DNA of 64,000 nt from [Phialemoniopsis] sp. UDSM-2020. Lineage: Eukaryota; Ascomycota; Sordariomycetes; Thyridiales; Thyridiaceae. The notes under the pieces were generated by a model, which ran no database searches, was not told the DNA's origin, and worked only from the letters and a program-made list of their open reading frames with translations. Of the stretch, positions 46,560 through 59,935 are shown piece after piece (positions within the stretch are counted from its first letter, which is position 1; the number at the start of each line of letters is the position of its first letter). The stretch is taken from NCBI GenBank assembly GCA_018873225.1, contig JAEILZ010000005.1, positions 744,001-808,000 on the forward strand, given 5' to 3'. The position numbers were made by a program, and so were the translations under genes.

Positions 46560-48330
46560 TCAGACAATCAAAGCGTCGATCTTAAGCTTCCTGAATTCAT
46601 CGAGCCAGTTCCATTCCGTGGTCTGCTCCCTGTCCGCAACCGTATCCCGTAGCTTCCAGATGACGTCGAGGGCCTCGAGGGCCGTCATCAGAAACCCCCA
46701 GGGCAACTCGTCGAGGATGCGGAGCAGCATCTCCTTGGCCCACTGGCGCTGCTCCGTCTTGAGCACCGCGGCCCCGGCCATGAAGAGCGGCCAGGTCAGG
46801 GCCTTGAAGAAGCCGCTGCCGTCGTCGAGGCTCAGCGTGTGGTACTTGATGTCGGCGAAGAAGTCTTCGGTCGTCAGCTGGTTGCCGAATAGCGAGCAGC
46901 CGTCGTCGTCGTCGTCGTCGAGGGGCAGCGCGAGCAGCGCGTAGAGGTACGTCGCGGACCGGTACGTCTGGGCGACGTGCGTCCTGTCGCGGACCTCCTT
47001 GGGGTCCGTGACGCCGGGCAGAGAGGAGGCCCAGCGCTCGACGTCCAATGCGACGAGGCGGGATACGATGGCTGAGGCTTCGCGCCTGAGGTGGGTTGGT
47101 GGGAGGTGTGGCGCGCGGCTCGCTAGGCGCGAGATGAGCAGCATTGCGTGCAGGACTGGCGCGGGGCAGCTGTGGTAGTTGCTCGCATCTGTGCGCTCTA
47201 GGGCGGCGACGACGTCGAGCGAGTCGAAGGCCGAGGAAGTGTCGGCTTGCGTGGTCGCGTCGTGGGTCAGGGTCGTCAGGGTCGAGCCGAAGATGTAGTA
47301 GGCTACGCACATGGAGAGGAGGTTGTCTAGGAGGTTCTGGACGGGGGACGGCGGGGAGGCGGAGCTGCTGGTGTTGGTCCGCTCGAATTCTTCGATGAGG
47401 CGGCCTGCCGTCTCGAGGTGCACGCGCCATGTCTCCTTGCCCGAGTCGACGAGGTCGAAGTTGACGAAGAAGACGAGGGCCGCGAGGATGGCGTCCCTGT
47501 TGTTGTTTCTACTAGTGGCGGTCATGGCCATGCTGGTGGTGGTGGTTGTCGGGTGGGTTATCGCCCGGCCGTCGAGGGCGACGGTGAGCTCCGAGATGGC
47601 CCTCTGCTTGGCGCTCAGGGCGTCGATCATGACCTTGCGCGTCCAGTAGGACTCGCCGGCCGTGAAGCGCGTGATCTTGGACAGGTGCATGGCCGAGATA
47701 GCGACGAGGTTGTGCATGAGGAAGCCGTTCTCGCGCGCCATGGGGAGCATGTCGACAAAGGCGTTCTTGCCCGGCGGGTCGAAGGGGGCTATGTCCATGC
47801 ATAGGCGGTGCGAGACTACAGCGTGTTAGAGGATGAGATATTAACAGAGCGATGTTGGGCTTACAGTGGTAGAGGTATCGGCGAGAAGCCGGATCCAAGT
47901 CTTGGATGAGCGGGTCGACGAGCGTGCGCGACGGCGGCATCCACGCCAAGACGAGCCCGACCTGCTCATCGGCCGGGGTCAAACCTCCGACGGGGAGGAT
48001 CTCCTGCAGCGGCCGGTGAAGGAGCGCCGCGTCACGGTCATCCGTGGGCGCAAACGACGATCGCCCGGTCATCTTGCCCCGGGAGGCCACGGCGTGCGTC
48101 CAGACGAACAGCTTGCCGTACCCCTGGCACTCCTGCCCCGTGGCCGCGCACTTGAGACATCGGGGCAGGGATCGGTCGCAGCGGAGGCGCCGGCGCCGGC
48201 AGTTGTGGCACGCCTTGGCGGGGTGGTTGTTGTTGCTCCTTGCCGGCGCCCGCGGGTCACGGCTCGGGGCCCGCGGCGGCGGCGGCTGCTGCTGCTGCTG
48301 CGCGCTAGCAGCTGCCGACCCTTGTGACAT
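46560..48330 (-). CDS. Zn2Cys6 fungal transcription factor
   Basis: Two exons (47865-48330 and 46560-47815; intron GTAAGC...GTAG) give about 573 residues. A Gln/Pro-rich N terminus is followed by the zinc cluster KACHNCRRRRLRCDRSLPRCLKCAATGQECQGYGKLFVW, here C-x2-C-x6-C-x5-C-x2-C-x6-C. After the junction (RYLYHFSHRLCMDIAPFD) comes the PF11951-type regulatory region (LVAISAMHLS, LAALVFFVNFDLVDSG, WRVHLETAGRLI). A six-Asp run lies near the C-terminal third. This subfamily often regulates nearby metabolic or transport genes. The closest divergent neighbour is the DHA2-like efflux pump (start 49108), which is a possible target. Confidence 0.88.
46901..46921. repeat. GTC trinucleotide run coding poly-Asp
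   Basis: A pure trinucleotide run of about six units in the zinc-cluster gene encodes consecutive aspartates. Possible length polymorphism. Confidence 0.65.
48283..48302. repeat. CTG run coding poly-Gln
   Basis: A GGC/CTG trinucleotide run near the 5' end of the zinc-cluster gene encodes a glutamine stretch followed by prolines on the minus strand. Confidence 0.65.
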
Positions 48331-49107
48331 GCCGGATCAGAGCATAGCCATCCATGGATGTGTACCTCAAAGAGCCTTTATGTGTTTCGGGCGTTTTGTT
48401 GTAATGTAATATGGTCAAGAGCATGCATGATGTTGTCATCCGGGGTGGTGGTCCAGATCGAGCAATTCATGGCGGGCGAGGTGGATGGTGTGGTGTGGGC
48501 GGCTCGCGGCTCCGAAGCCTTAGGGAGTTTGTTGTGGACTCGACGCGGACACTAAGACTTTGGATCTAAACTCTATCAGGAAGCCAAGACGCAACTTTTG
48601 CATGGCTTTAGGCCTTTTGACCGTCTGGCAAAATCTCGGAAAATCCACTGTTCAGGAAAGTCTGTGTCATCAGCGCTGACAAAACCTTCTCACACACCGC
48701 ACGCCATTCCCAACATACCCAACCCAAGGACCCAAAAGTCATGACCATTCTGCGGCTCCGCTGGGTCGGTACCTTTGCCTCGAAATGGAAAGCCAAGTCC
48801 AGTCCGCGGCAGATGGGCTTTTCAGTTATGAGTCTTACTTTGCTCTTCGGTCCCAGTTTTTCCCATCCCTCCCAGGTTTTTTAAATATGCAATTGTGCTT
48901 CATCCAGGGTCGTTTTTCTTCGAAGTTTTTGTAAACCCCTGCCAAGGACATTTCCATCGTAACGACTCTACAAGGTCGCCTCTGTTCTAGACACTTGCTG
49001 AATTCATTATATACAAATTTAACTATCTATCTATATATTGTCTCAAGCACCACCTCTTTAATCTTTCCTCTTTAAGCGGCACCATTGCATACAGAGACTC
49101 GTTCTCA
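48331..49107. other. Divergent promoter between zinc-cluster gene and efflux pump
   Basis: No gene is recognised. There is AT-rich sequence with ATCTATC repeats around 49,025-49,040 shortly before the pump start. No TCGG-N10-CCGA was seen. Confidence 0.5.
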
Positions 49108-50845
49108 ATGGTTGCCGCAAGCGCGGCCGCACCACTGCCTCAGGATGGACCGCTCCACCTCACGCCCAAGGAGCTCGAGCGTCTCGGCCGGCAACGGCCG
49201 GCGGCGTTTCACACGCTCTACATAGAGATCGGCTTTGTGGCCTCTCTACTAACCTCAATGATCATGGGCGTAAGCTCCCCTCACCAAGAGCCGCCGGTAT
49301 CCTCCGTCGTCCAATGCTGATGTCACCATTTGTAGGAATTCCTCGTCAGTGGTTTCAATATTATCCTACCAGAGCTGGCCGTAGCCCTTGACATACCGCC
49401 TGAGTCCCGGACATGGCCCGCCAGCGTCTTCTCGCTGGTGACCAGTGCCTTTTTGCTGCCCATGGCCCGGGTCGGCGATATGTGGGGCCCGTACTATGTC
49501 TTCAACGCCGGGCTGATCTGGCTCCTCATCTGGACCCTGGTGGCCGGCTTTAGCAAGAATTACCTCATGCTGATCTTTTGCCGTGCCCTCCAGGGTCTCG
49601 GCCCTGCCGCCTTCCTGCCCACAGGCATCATGATGCTGGGCAGCACATACCGGCCCGGTCCCCGGAAGAACCTGATCTTCAGCCTTTACGGCGCGGCCGC
49701 ACCACTCGGCTTCTTCTTTGGCATCTTCATTGCCGGTATTGCGGGCCAGTATCTGTCGTGGGAATGGTATTTCTACCTGGGCAGCATCGTGCTGTTCATC
49801 ACGGTCTTGATCGCCGTCTTCTCGCTGCCACGGGACAAGACGGACCTGGCGCCAAATGTGAAGATGGACTGGTGGGGAGTGGCTACTATCATTCCGGGTC
49901 TCATTCTGGTCGTCTTCGCTTTTACAGATGGCGGGCATGCACCCAATGGATGGGGCACCCCTTACATCTACGTCACCTTCATCGCCGGCATGCTGTTCCT
50001 TGCGGCTGCCGTCTATGTCGAGGGGTGGGTGGCTGAGCAGCCTCTCCTGCCACCAGTCATCTTCAAGCCCAAGTACATGAAGCTCCTCCTAGTCACCCTG
50101 TGCATGTCCTACGGTGTCTTTGGCATCTACCTATTCTACTCTAGTTTCTAGTAAGTGCTCACTCACCTACGGACCAGCCTGGCCCGGACGCCCCGAGCTA
50201 ACTACAAGCTCCTGTAGCATCGAGCTCGTCATGCACGCCTCCACCCTCCAGACCACAGCCTGGTTCGCGCCAATGGCCGTCGGAGGCATGATCATCGCCA
50301 CCGTGGGCGGCTTCACCCTCCACCTGCTTTCCGGGCGCATGCTCCTCCTCATCTCCGGGACGGGCAACCTCGTCTCCTGCCTCATGTTCGCGATCCACCC
50401 GCAGAACGGCACGTACTGGGCCTACGTCTTCCCGGCCATGATCGCCGCCACCATCGGCATCGACATCACGTACAACGTCAGCAACATCTTCATCACGACG
50501 AGCCTGCCGCGCGACGCCCAGGGCCCCGCCGGCGCCGTCATCCACAGCCTCGTCTTCCTGGGCATCAGCTTCTTCCTCGGCATCGCGGACCTCGTCGTCG
50601 CGCGCTACGAAGACAGGGGCCTTGCGGGGAGCTACAAGACGGCGTTTTGGCTGGGCGTGGGCCTGTCGGGCGCCGCGCTCTGCGGCTACGTGTTCATCAA
50701 GATTGGGAGCGCCAAGAGCGAGCTCACGTACGAGGAGAAGATGAGGCAGAAGGAGGCAGAGGCGGCGGCGCTGGCTCAGGCGAGCGCGCACGCGTCGGTG
50801 CTGCAGATTAACACCGAGGGCTCCGGTCGAGCGGAAGAGGTGTAA
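49108..50845 (+). CDS. MFS efflux transporter, DHA2-like (ATR1-type)
   Basis: Three exons (49108-49269, 49336-50150, 50218-50845) give about 534 residues. A short cytosolic N terminus precedes the first helix. The MFS motif A equivalent reads RVGDMWGPYYVF between helices 2 and 3, and ALQGLGPAAFLPTGIMMLG carries the pattern of the drug:H+ antiporter motif in helix 4/5. There are many further helices (ATIIPGLILVVFAFTDGG, LLLVTLCMSYGVFGIYLFYSSF, MLLLISGTGNLVSCLMF), consistent with a 13-14-helix DHA2-type pump. A Gln/Glu/Ala-rich cytosolic tail ends the protein. Relatives export toxic compounds such as aminotriazole. It is divergent from the zinc-cluster gene. The substrate is unknown. Confidence 0.87.
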
Positions 50846-51972
50846 GTGTGAGTTTGCGGAAGTGTAGACGCGAGGAAGGAGGGAAATGCGGATAATCAAG
50901 AGAAAATGAATTGGACGACTACATGATAATGAATTATTAGACTTATTAGACGCGGAGTTGGTAACTATCCCTCAATCGTTCTCAAGCGAACTTTCGGTTA
51001 TGGTTGATGTTCTTGTGTTTGTGAGAATCACGGCGAACATCGGCGGTCGTGAGTAATGATGGGGATAGTAAGTAAGGCTTTACTAGTCATGGGTATGTTT
51101 TGATCTTTCAACAGTTATTCGCTACGTCGTACCTGGCCCAGCACTACGTCCGTAGCCTAAGCTCGATACTGTCACATCTTTTGGGTGCCGATGATTCAGC
51201 TCTCCACTTTCCCGACCTCTAATGATTTTGACGTGAGGGGTATCGACGGCTCCTCGCTACAGCGTTTGCCTGTTTGGGATCTAGGGTGCTGTGCCTTTGG
51301 CGGACGTTTGACCTCGACAAGAGCCTTAGTTGCTTCTTTTAGAATGTTTTACGCCCTCAACCTGCGTTCGTGTCTACCCAAGGGCGCAGTAAAAGGCATC
51401 AAAGGTACGGTGTTTACGGGCATCTTCTCTCGGTGCCGGTTTCCGGCCGGCGGCATATTAAACAAGGCGATAGTGCGGCGTTAGGCAGGAACTAGAGAAG
51501 GACAAGCTTTGAATCCAAGAAGGGTGGCTGGCTTAGAGTGACAATTCCGGTGGAAAGAAGCTCAAGCCATGGCGTATGCCATGATATATACGACAGTTGA
51601 ACGACAGCGGACCGCCTCCGCATAAGCATAACCTTTTCCGAAGCCCATCCCCAGAGTTCCCCACACCACACCAACGTTCTCCCACGAATTTCTATTAGCG
51701 CGGTGTGGAGGGCGATCCCAACTCCATGGTCCCCCTGGTGGGACACGCTAAATCGTTGCCGGTTGTGAATGCGCGAGGGACCGAAATGGAATAAGAAGCC
51801 TGTGCTCCGGCACGCTGCATCTCCTGCTCTTGGATTTTCATGTCGATCATCAGAGAGCTGTCTTGACTCTGTCTCTACCAGGCAAAGGAGCTCGTGCTTC
51901 AGTTCTGGCATTGATTCCACTCTATCAAGCTTCAATCTTTTGTTGGATTCGTGAAGAGCGGCTTGTTACAAG
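50846..51972. other. Intergenic between two MFS genes
   Basis: About 1.1 kb with only weak open frames. No motif, repeat or RNA is recognised. Confidence 0.5.
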
Positions 51973-54015
51973 ATGTCTTCTGATCAGATTCAGACCGCCT
52001 CGGCGGAGAATAACTCGGCCGAGAAAGTCGAGACCGCAGCCCACGAGCATGAGAGCCCCAGAGATGACAGCGATACCATGTCTATCACTGAGGCTGCCCT
52101 GGGTGACAAGTAAGAGACGAGAATTCATCACTGTCATTCCAGGTGAAACTGACATCGCGTGGTCAGTCTTCCTCCAGGCTACTTCAAAAGTCTGCCCTTC
52201 ATCGGCACTCTCACCGGTCTATGTCTTGGAGTCATCTCCTCCTATGTCATCTTTGTCATGGCCACCAACGTCCTGACGTACACCAATGCCGATATTGGTA
52301 AGTGGCATCTGGAGCATTGCCGCCCTCTTGTCCTCACCGCATCACCACATACTGACTCGTGCGGCATCGATCAGGTCCTAGCCCCAATATCTCCTGGGTC
52401 AGTATTGCGCGAACTCTAGGCCAGTCGACGATGTACCTCATCCAAGGTCGTCTTTCGGATCTGTTCGGCCGTCGCTGGTTCTTCATCGGCGGTAACCTGG
52501 TGGCCTTGCTCGGCGTCATCATTTGTGCCGTCTCCCAGGATGTTGACACTCTGATTGTGGGCAGCGCCATCTACGGCGCAGGCGAATGCGTCCAAGTCAG
52601 TTTTGGTGTCGCCATCGGCGAGCTGGTTCCCAACAAGGACCGTCCGCTGGTGATGTCCTTTGTGTTCTTGACCTCTGCTCCGTTCTCGGCGTTCGGCCCG
52701 ACTATCGCTCGCCGTATGATCTCCGTCGGTATGGGCTGGCGGTGGATCTACTATCTCGGCATCATCGTCATCGCTGCTGCCGCGATCCTCTTGTTCTTCT
52801 TCTACCACCCGCCGACCTTCCACATGCTTCACGAGAGAAAGTCCAAGAGACAGCAGATGCGAGAGCTGGACTATGTCGGTATCTTCCTGTGGACTGCTGG
52901 CCTGACCTTGTTCCTCATGGGACTGAGCTGGGGCGGAGGTGTACGTACCCTTCCTAATGGTGTGTTTTACTGGGGATTCACTGACAATGAGACCGACTAG
53001 CTCTTCCCCTGGAAGTCCGCCGCAGTCATATCCACCCTCATCATCGGCGCCACTACACTTGTGGTTTTTGGCCTCTGGGAAGCCTATGGCAACCTCAAGT
53101 ACCCCATCATGCCTATGCACTTCTTTAGAATCCGTGGATACATCGGACTTGTAGCCATGGCTACCATCGCCAGCTGCTTCTACTACAGCGCTATTCTGCT
53201 GTGGCCGCAGCAGGTCCAAGCCATGTTCACCACGGACGTCACCTACGCAGGATGGCTGTCATGCACCGTGTCGGCAGCGACATCCCTCGGTCAAGGTGTT
53301 GCCGGTGTCTTCATCCGGTTTGGTGGCAACTCCCAGTACTGGCTCATCTTTGCATCGATCAGCATGGTTGCCTTTGTTGTGAGCCTGGCTGCCTTGACCC
53401 CTGAGACCAAGAACATGGGTATTGCCTTCACATCCTGGGTCCCTTCTGGGTTGGATATATCGAGCTGGCCGCCATGTCTCTCGCTCCTCTGTTCTTGAAG
53501 CCCGAAGATATTGGTCTTGCCAGCGGTATGCTGGCCTCCATCCGCTCTGCTGGTGGCTCAATTGCCGTGGCCGTCTACACCACCATCCTCACCAACAGGC
53601 TTACTACCACACTTAATGCCAACGTCGGATCCGCTGCGGTGCAGGCCGGTTATCCCGCCGACAAGGTGCCCGCCCTCGTCGCTGCCGTCAAGGGCAGCAG
53701 CTGGACGAAGCTCCCCGATCTGTCCGACGCAGTGAAGAAGGCCATCCAAGGTGCCATCCCCCTCGCTTACGGCCAAGCTTTCAGGACTGTGTACCTTGCT
53801 AGTCTGGCGTTTGGTGGTCTGGCTATCATCGGCAGCTTCCTTACCAAGGATGCCCGAGGTCTTCTTGATGACACAGGTATGAAGTGTGATTTTGACTATA
53901 ATGGCTATGGTGCGTTACTGACAGATCTCTAGTTGCCCGTCGTATGCACGGCAAGGGACTTGGTGGAGACATTGAGATGAAGCCGCAACCCAAGACGGTT
54001 GACCACGACGACTAG
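51973..54015 (+). pseudogene. TRI12-like MFS transporter with a one-base frameshift
   Basis: Exons 51973-52109, 52167-52297, 52375-52940, 53001-53876 and 53933-54015 encode a 14-helix MFS protein of the TRI12/siderophore-drug group. Visible segments are IARTLGQSTMYLIQGRLSDLFGRRWFFIGG, AIYGAGECVQVSFGVAIGELVPNK, GWRWIYYLG and LFPWKSAAVIST. In exon 4 the frame is lost after MGIAFT. Conserved coding resumes in the frame one base back (VGYIELAAMSLAPLFLKPEDIGLASGMLASIRSAGGS) with no intron signals between. One T is missing next to position 53433; adding one base makes the total length a multiple of three (597 residues). So either the gene is a recent pseudogene or the assembly has an indel. All other splice sites and the C terminus are intact, which favours a recent event or error. 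Confidence 0.82.
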
Positions 54016-56144
<2,129 letters not shown>

Positions 56145-56298
56145 AGGGATACGACTAGATTGACAGTCTCGCATGATCGCAAACTTCTACTAGCTAATTG
56201 AAAAAGAAAAAAAGGTGTGGCCTGGCTACATTTGGATATATCCGTAAGAAGTACGACATGTACGTGAAGAATTGGTTCCGCTCCATACCCCGCCTCGT

Positions 56299-57363
56299 CT
56301 ATTCGAGAATAAAGCATCGGCCGTTCTCTACCTCGATAACGTTCGGATGATGGGCGTCGCTCTTTGAGACGCTCGTCTTTGCGTTGTCCCCCGCCTCGTC
56401 CACTCCGAGTGCATCCATCAAGGAACGTGGGAGATCTCTCGTGAACCGTCCGATGAAACCTTCGTAGATCGGAATGCAGTCGTGTGACCTCACCCAATAA
56501 CGCGGCTGCGCGGCTGTGTCTATGGCAAGCCCGCCTGCAACCCCCATCGTGTTGCGGCCCCCAAATGAGAAGCTCTCCTTGAGACCGTGCAACATGGCCA
56601 GGCATGACGTGTTTGAATCGTCCCTCCGGCAGGCGTCGAGAAAAGCGCCGAGCGCTGGTTCTTCTGGCCGGACACCGTGCGGCGACAAGAACATCACCTC
56701 GTGGTGCGTCTCATCCGGCGACCAGACCCAGACACTGAGGAAGTGGAGGTAGTGATGACCGGGAATCCGGAAAACCGTCAGCCAGGAAGGGAGTGGCGGA
56801 CCCGGGTGGAGTTTCTGCCAATCCCCTGCTGTGGCTGAGCTGAGGTCTTGCGTTGTGATCACTGTGTCAAAGTGCGACCAAGACTGTATGGTTCCGGCAG
56901 CCTCTGGCGTGGTCACTACGGGAATGCGGCGGTCGAAGCTGCGCAAGGTCGGCTCGTGCATGTGGTCAGCCAGGTTGAGGCTGATGAAGATGGCGCCGAT
57001 TGGCGGCGGCGGCGATTCTTGTTTCCTATTTGGGCCATTGTGCAACCTCGAGGCTGCAGCCGCATCCTCGATCTCCTGAACTAGACCCTCGACTGCACTC
57101 CCATCCTGGAAGACTGGAGGGCTGGGTGCAGTCATTTTGAATATCCATGAGTGAAAAGCGACCATTGGTCCGACCAGCCACGGGTCCGAAACGACGTGGA
57201 AATAGGCCAATCCGGTCGCCTCCGCCTCGGCGTCTGGACGCGGGAACGACACAAGCCATGAGTTATCGCCATTGAGGGAGGTGAGAATGGGCCTTAGGCT
57301 CTTGTCGGGCTGTGCCAAGTGCTCTTGGAGAACGGAGGCTCTCATGGACGCCGAGGACGACAT
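56299..57363 (-). CDS. Metallo-beta-lactamase-fold protein with a degenerate metal site
   Basis: This single-exon gene encodes about 354 residues if started at 57363 (MSSSASMRAS); an in-frame ATG at 57450 would add 29. Family features are ILTSLNGDNSWLVSFPRP at the start, AYFHVVSDPWLVGPM, and VVTTPEAAGTIQSWSHFDTVI, typical of a fungal metallo-beta-lactamase superfamily group. In active members the metal site reads SHxxxDHxH at this position. Here it is SLNLADHMH, so the first histidine is replaced by leucine while DHxH is kept. Later segments HYLHFLSVWVW and MLHGLKESFSFGG fit the fold. Activity may be reduced or different. I am moderately sure of the fold and unsure of any reaction. Confidence 0.7.
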   Translation of the reverse strand: MSSSASMRASVLQEHLAQPDKSLRPILTSLNGDNSWLVSFPRPDAEAEATGLAYFHVVSDPWLVGPMVAFHSWIFKMTAPSPPVFQDGSAVEGLVQEIEDAAAASRLHNGPNRKQESPPPPIGAIFISLNLADHMHEPTLRSFDRRIPVVTTPEAAGTIQSWSHFDTVITTQDLSSATAGDWQKLHPGPPLPSWLTVFRIPGHHYLHFLSVWVWSPDETHHEVMFLSPHGVRPEEPALGAFLDACRRDDSNTSCLAMLHGLKESFSFGGRNTMGVAGGLAIDTAAQPRYWVRSHDCIPIYEGFIGRFTRDLPRSLMDALGVDEAGDNAKTSVSKSDAHHPNVIEVENGRCFILE

Positions 57364-58695
57364 CGTGGAGCAGATTGAGGCGTGAACGTGAGTGAAGACT
57401 GCTTCCGTTCTGCCCCAGGTATTGACCACAACGCAAATCTTGTGCTTCACGACAACAAAAGCAAAGGAATTTGGAAGTCAACGAAATGATCTGGGTATGG
57501 GGTCTGGGTTAATCAAGTGCTTCTCTTGAGAAGGTGAACGTAGCGGTGGCCCTAATTTCTTACATTCCCGGCATTCATCCCTGAGACGAGTGATAGCCTA
57601 ACACTAACGTTAGTCTCAGCCCGAACGTTGGCTCCGAGCCGGCCAATGGGACATCCACAATCACTAATAAGACGTCATCGTTTGTCCAAATTAGTTAGAG
57701 CTGAGATATGCTTATCGGCAGTGGACTTGATGGACCAGCTGTGCCAGCGAACAACGCTCACATCAGCCTCTGGAGTATTGGGTCGCAAAGGCTCTCTCGC
57801 GAGCATCGTTCTTCACCCCACACGCACACGGCCAAGGACACCCTTCTGCTCGTGACAGGAGGGTGTACTCTCGCCGCTGATGCTAGTTCGTCTGTTTCAA
57901 GAGCACACGCTCGTCCCCTTCCAACGCGACGCTGATGCCAGAAGACGCCTTCTTCATCGACTTTTCCGAGTCCAACTTTCCAGCTGCCCGTCTAGCGTCG
58001 TCGCTCAGGGCGCACAGCGTGGCGAGCGAAGTTCTCTTGAGAGGCAGCGCCCCGGCACGGGCCATGGCCGCCATGATAAGACCGAGAATTAGTATCGTCA
58101 GAGCGACCTAGCTGGCCGGAGAATGCCACCTAGCCTTACCGAATGTCAACAAACGGGGTCTGGGGAAACCCAGTGCCGGACACAGTGACTGAATTTTCTT
58201 AGTCAGGAAAGTTTGTTATTAATCGTAGACTATCGAAAAGCAGACTCAGTCAGTCTATACTCTTTTTAGGGATCCTCCTCTAGAAATTTGACATGCCCGT
58301 TGGTCAGGCAGATTGCAATGCCGTCGAGTAAGCTCCGGACATTTTCAAACCGAGTGCTGGTATCTCTGAGCACCAGGAGTCTGCTCTGGTTTGAAGATTC
58401 AGCATAGCCAGCAAACAGAGTGAAATGTGTCCTTGTCTAACTGATCAAATTTAGCGTTGTTGGTGATATGATTATCAACCCGAGTTCTTGATTGTGTACT
58501 AGTACTGGCTATGGGGCAGATAGACGTTGTATCCAGCAGTTAACAAGTAAGTACAGGTCTGCCTAGCCATTTTCTTCACACTTCATTCCCGTCCCAGACA
58601 GTTCCCGCCATTGATTCTATCCCTGCCGTCACCAATGCTCCGTCCAGAGACCAGTGTGGCCCTACTTTCGGAACCGCCCTATCCCCATTCGCAAC
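57364..58695. other. Intergenic upstream of the MBL-like gene
   Basis: About 1.3 kb. Open frames around 57,630-58,090 show no recognisable domain and poor codon use. Nothing else is identified. Confidence 0.5.
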
Positions 58696-59172
58696 CTATA
58701 GGCTCTCATTCGCCCACTCCGTGTGAAAGCCTGGCACGGCACGACGGAAGAAACCCGCCATGGGGCACTTCTTCTCGACGAGTGCCACAAAGTCCTTGAA
58801 GGCCGACGCCTCGCGGCCGCCCGGGACGTCGGTCTGCACGCGGATGCGGAGGTGTACGGTCTCGAAACCGGCATGGCTTTGCTCCGGGGCCAACATCATC
58901 GGGTTCATGACCGTGCCGTCGACGGCGACGCGCCACTCCCCGAGCGTGATGCCCTGGACCTTGGCCATGTTGAAGGCGATGAGCTGCACGCATGAGCTCA
59001 GGCTGGCCAGGGCGAGGTGGGCCGGGGTGGGCCCCGTGTCGGTGCCGCCCATCTCCTTTTGCGTGTCGGCCCTGACGACGAAGGGCTTGTCGGGCACCGA
59101 GACGTCCTGGACGGAGCCGCGGCCCTGGCCCTCGACCTTGAGGGAGATGGTTGTGGGCATGGGTTGAGACAT
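58696..59172 (-). CDS. OsmC-like protein
   Basis: This single-exon gene encodes about 158 residues from the ATG at 59172 (MSQPMPTTISLK). The open frame continues upstream to 59310, but the added sequence is unlike the family; it might be a weak mitochondrial-type leader. OsmC/Ohr fold landmarks are GGTDTGPTPAHLALASLSSC with a cysteine at residue 61 on the central helix, and VEKKCPM with the second cysteine at residue 136. These two cysteines are the redox pair used by Ohr/OsmC proteins to reduce organic hydroperoxides. A stress or peroxide-detoxification role is likely. It is divergent from the zinc alcohol dehydrogenase. Confidence 0.85.
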   Translation of the reverse strand: MSQPMPTTISLKVEGQGRGSVQDVSVPDKPFVVRADTQKEMGGTDTGPTPAHLALASLSSCVQLIAFNMAKVQGITLGEWRVAVDGTVMNPMMLAPEQSHAGFETVHLRIRVQTDVPGGREASAFKDFVALVEKKCPMAGFFRRAVPGFHTEWANESL

Positions 59173-59935
59173 GTTCTTGTTAGATGTGGCTAGAGATGGG
59201 TGATCCTGACAAGAATTGATGACCCGAATGGCGAAGTAGTTTGCTGCTGGCGATTTCTTTTGTAGTTGTGCGGCTTGATCCCCTGCCGGCTCGGAGGGAT
59301 CAGGTCTCACGCGGTGTTTTTTAAAGCTCGGCGACCTCGTGGCCGGGGTGGCCGGGAATGTCGTGAGGCAAGCCCGAGCTCGCTTCGGTGTCCTGTGAGG
59401 GCGTAACTAATTCTGTGCATTTGTGTATGTATATCTCAGCTTCTTTGGGTCATAATCGTGTATACTGCCACTTCACATCAACGGGTGTCTTGATCTAGTC
59501 GCCACGTCTGTGGCTCAACAGTGGGTCTTGTGAGTTTGAAAGGTCGGCGATATCCTCACCTCCCTCGACTCGCGCAACGACAGCCTCGAAAACGGCGATC
59601 CGGTCGAGATATCTACCCGCTATTTACCATCGAATAGTGGTACATTTGTAAGCATGTTCACTTCGCTCTACGAGACGCTCTGGGCAACAATCTGTTGAAA
59701 GGGTTCCTCCGATGAGATGCTCATGCAAAAGTCAACCGTGCAACTCGGAGGGTATGAAAACCTGTCCCTCGCCTGTCTGGATCATATAATCGCGCCAAGT
59801 ATGACTTTCAGACGACCGATTCTCAATTACTGTCCTCGGCCATCTCACAAACTTCTTCCAAGTCGCCCCTGGGTAGGCAATATATTGAACACACACCGGG
59901 TAGTCCAAACTACCCACCTTCGGTCCTGCAGCACC
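59173..59935. other. Divergent promoter between OsmC-like and alcohol dehydrogenase genes
   Basis: No separate gene. Bases 59801-59935 are in frame with the dehydrogenase and could encode an N-terminal leader rich in Arg, Ser and Pro. Confidence 0.5.

Noticed and set aside
53433..53480. An intron explaining the frame change in the TRI12-like gene
   Set aside because: No usable donor/acceptor pair with a branch site exists here, and both sides of the junction are continuous conserved coding sequence.
57628..58092. Possible small genes in the 57.4-58.7 kb interval
   Set aside because: Overlapping short frames with no signal peptide, domain, splice structure or codon bias.
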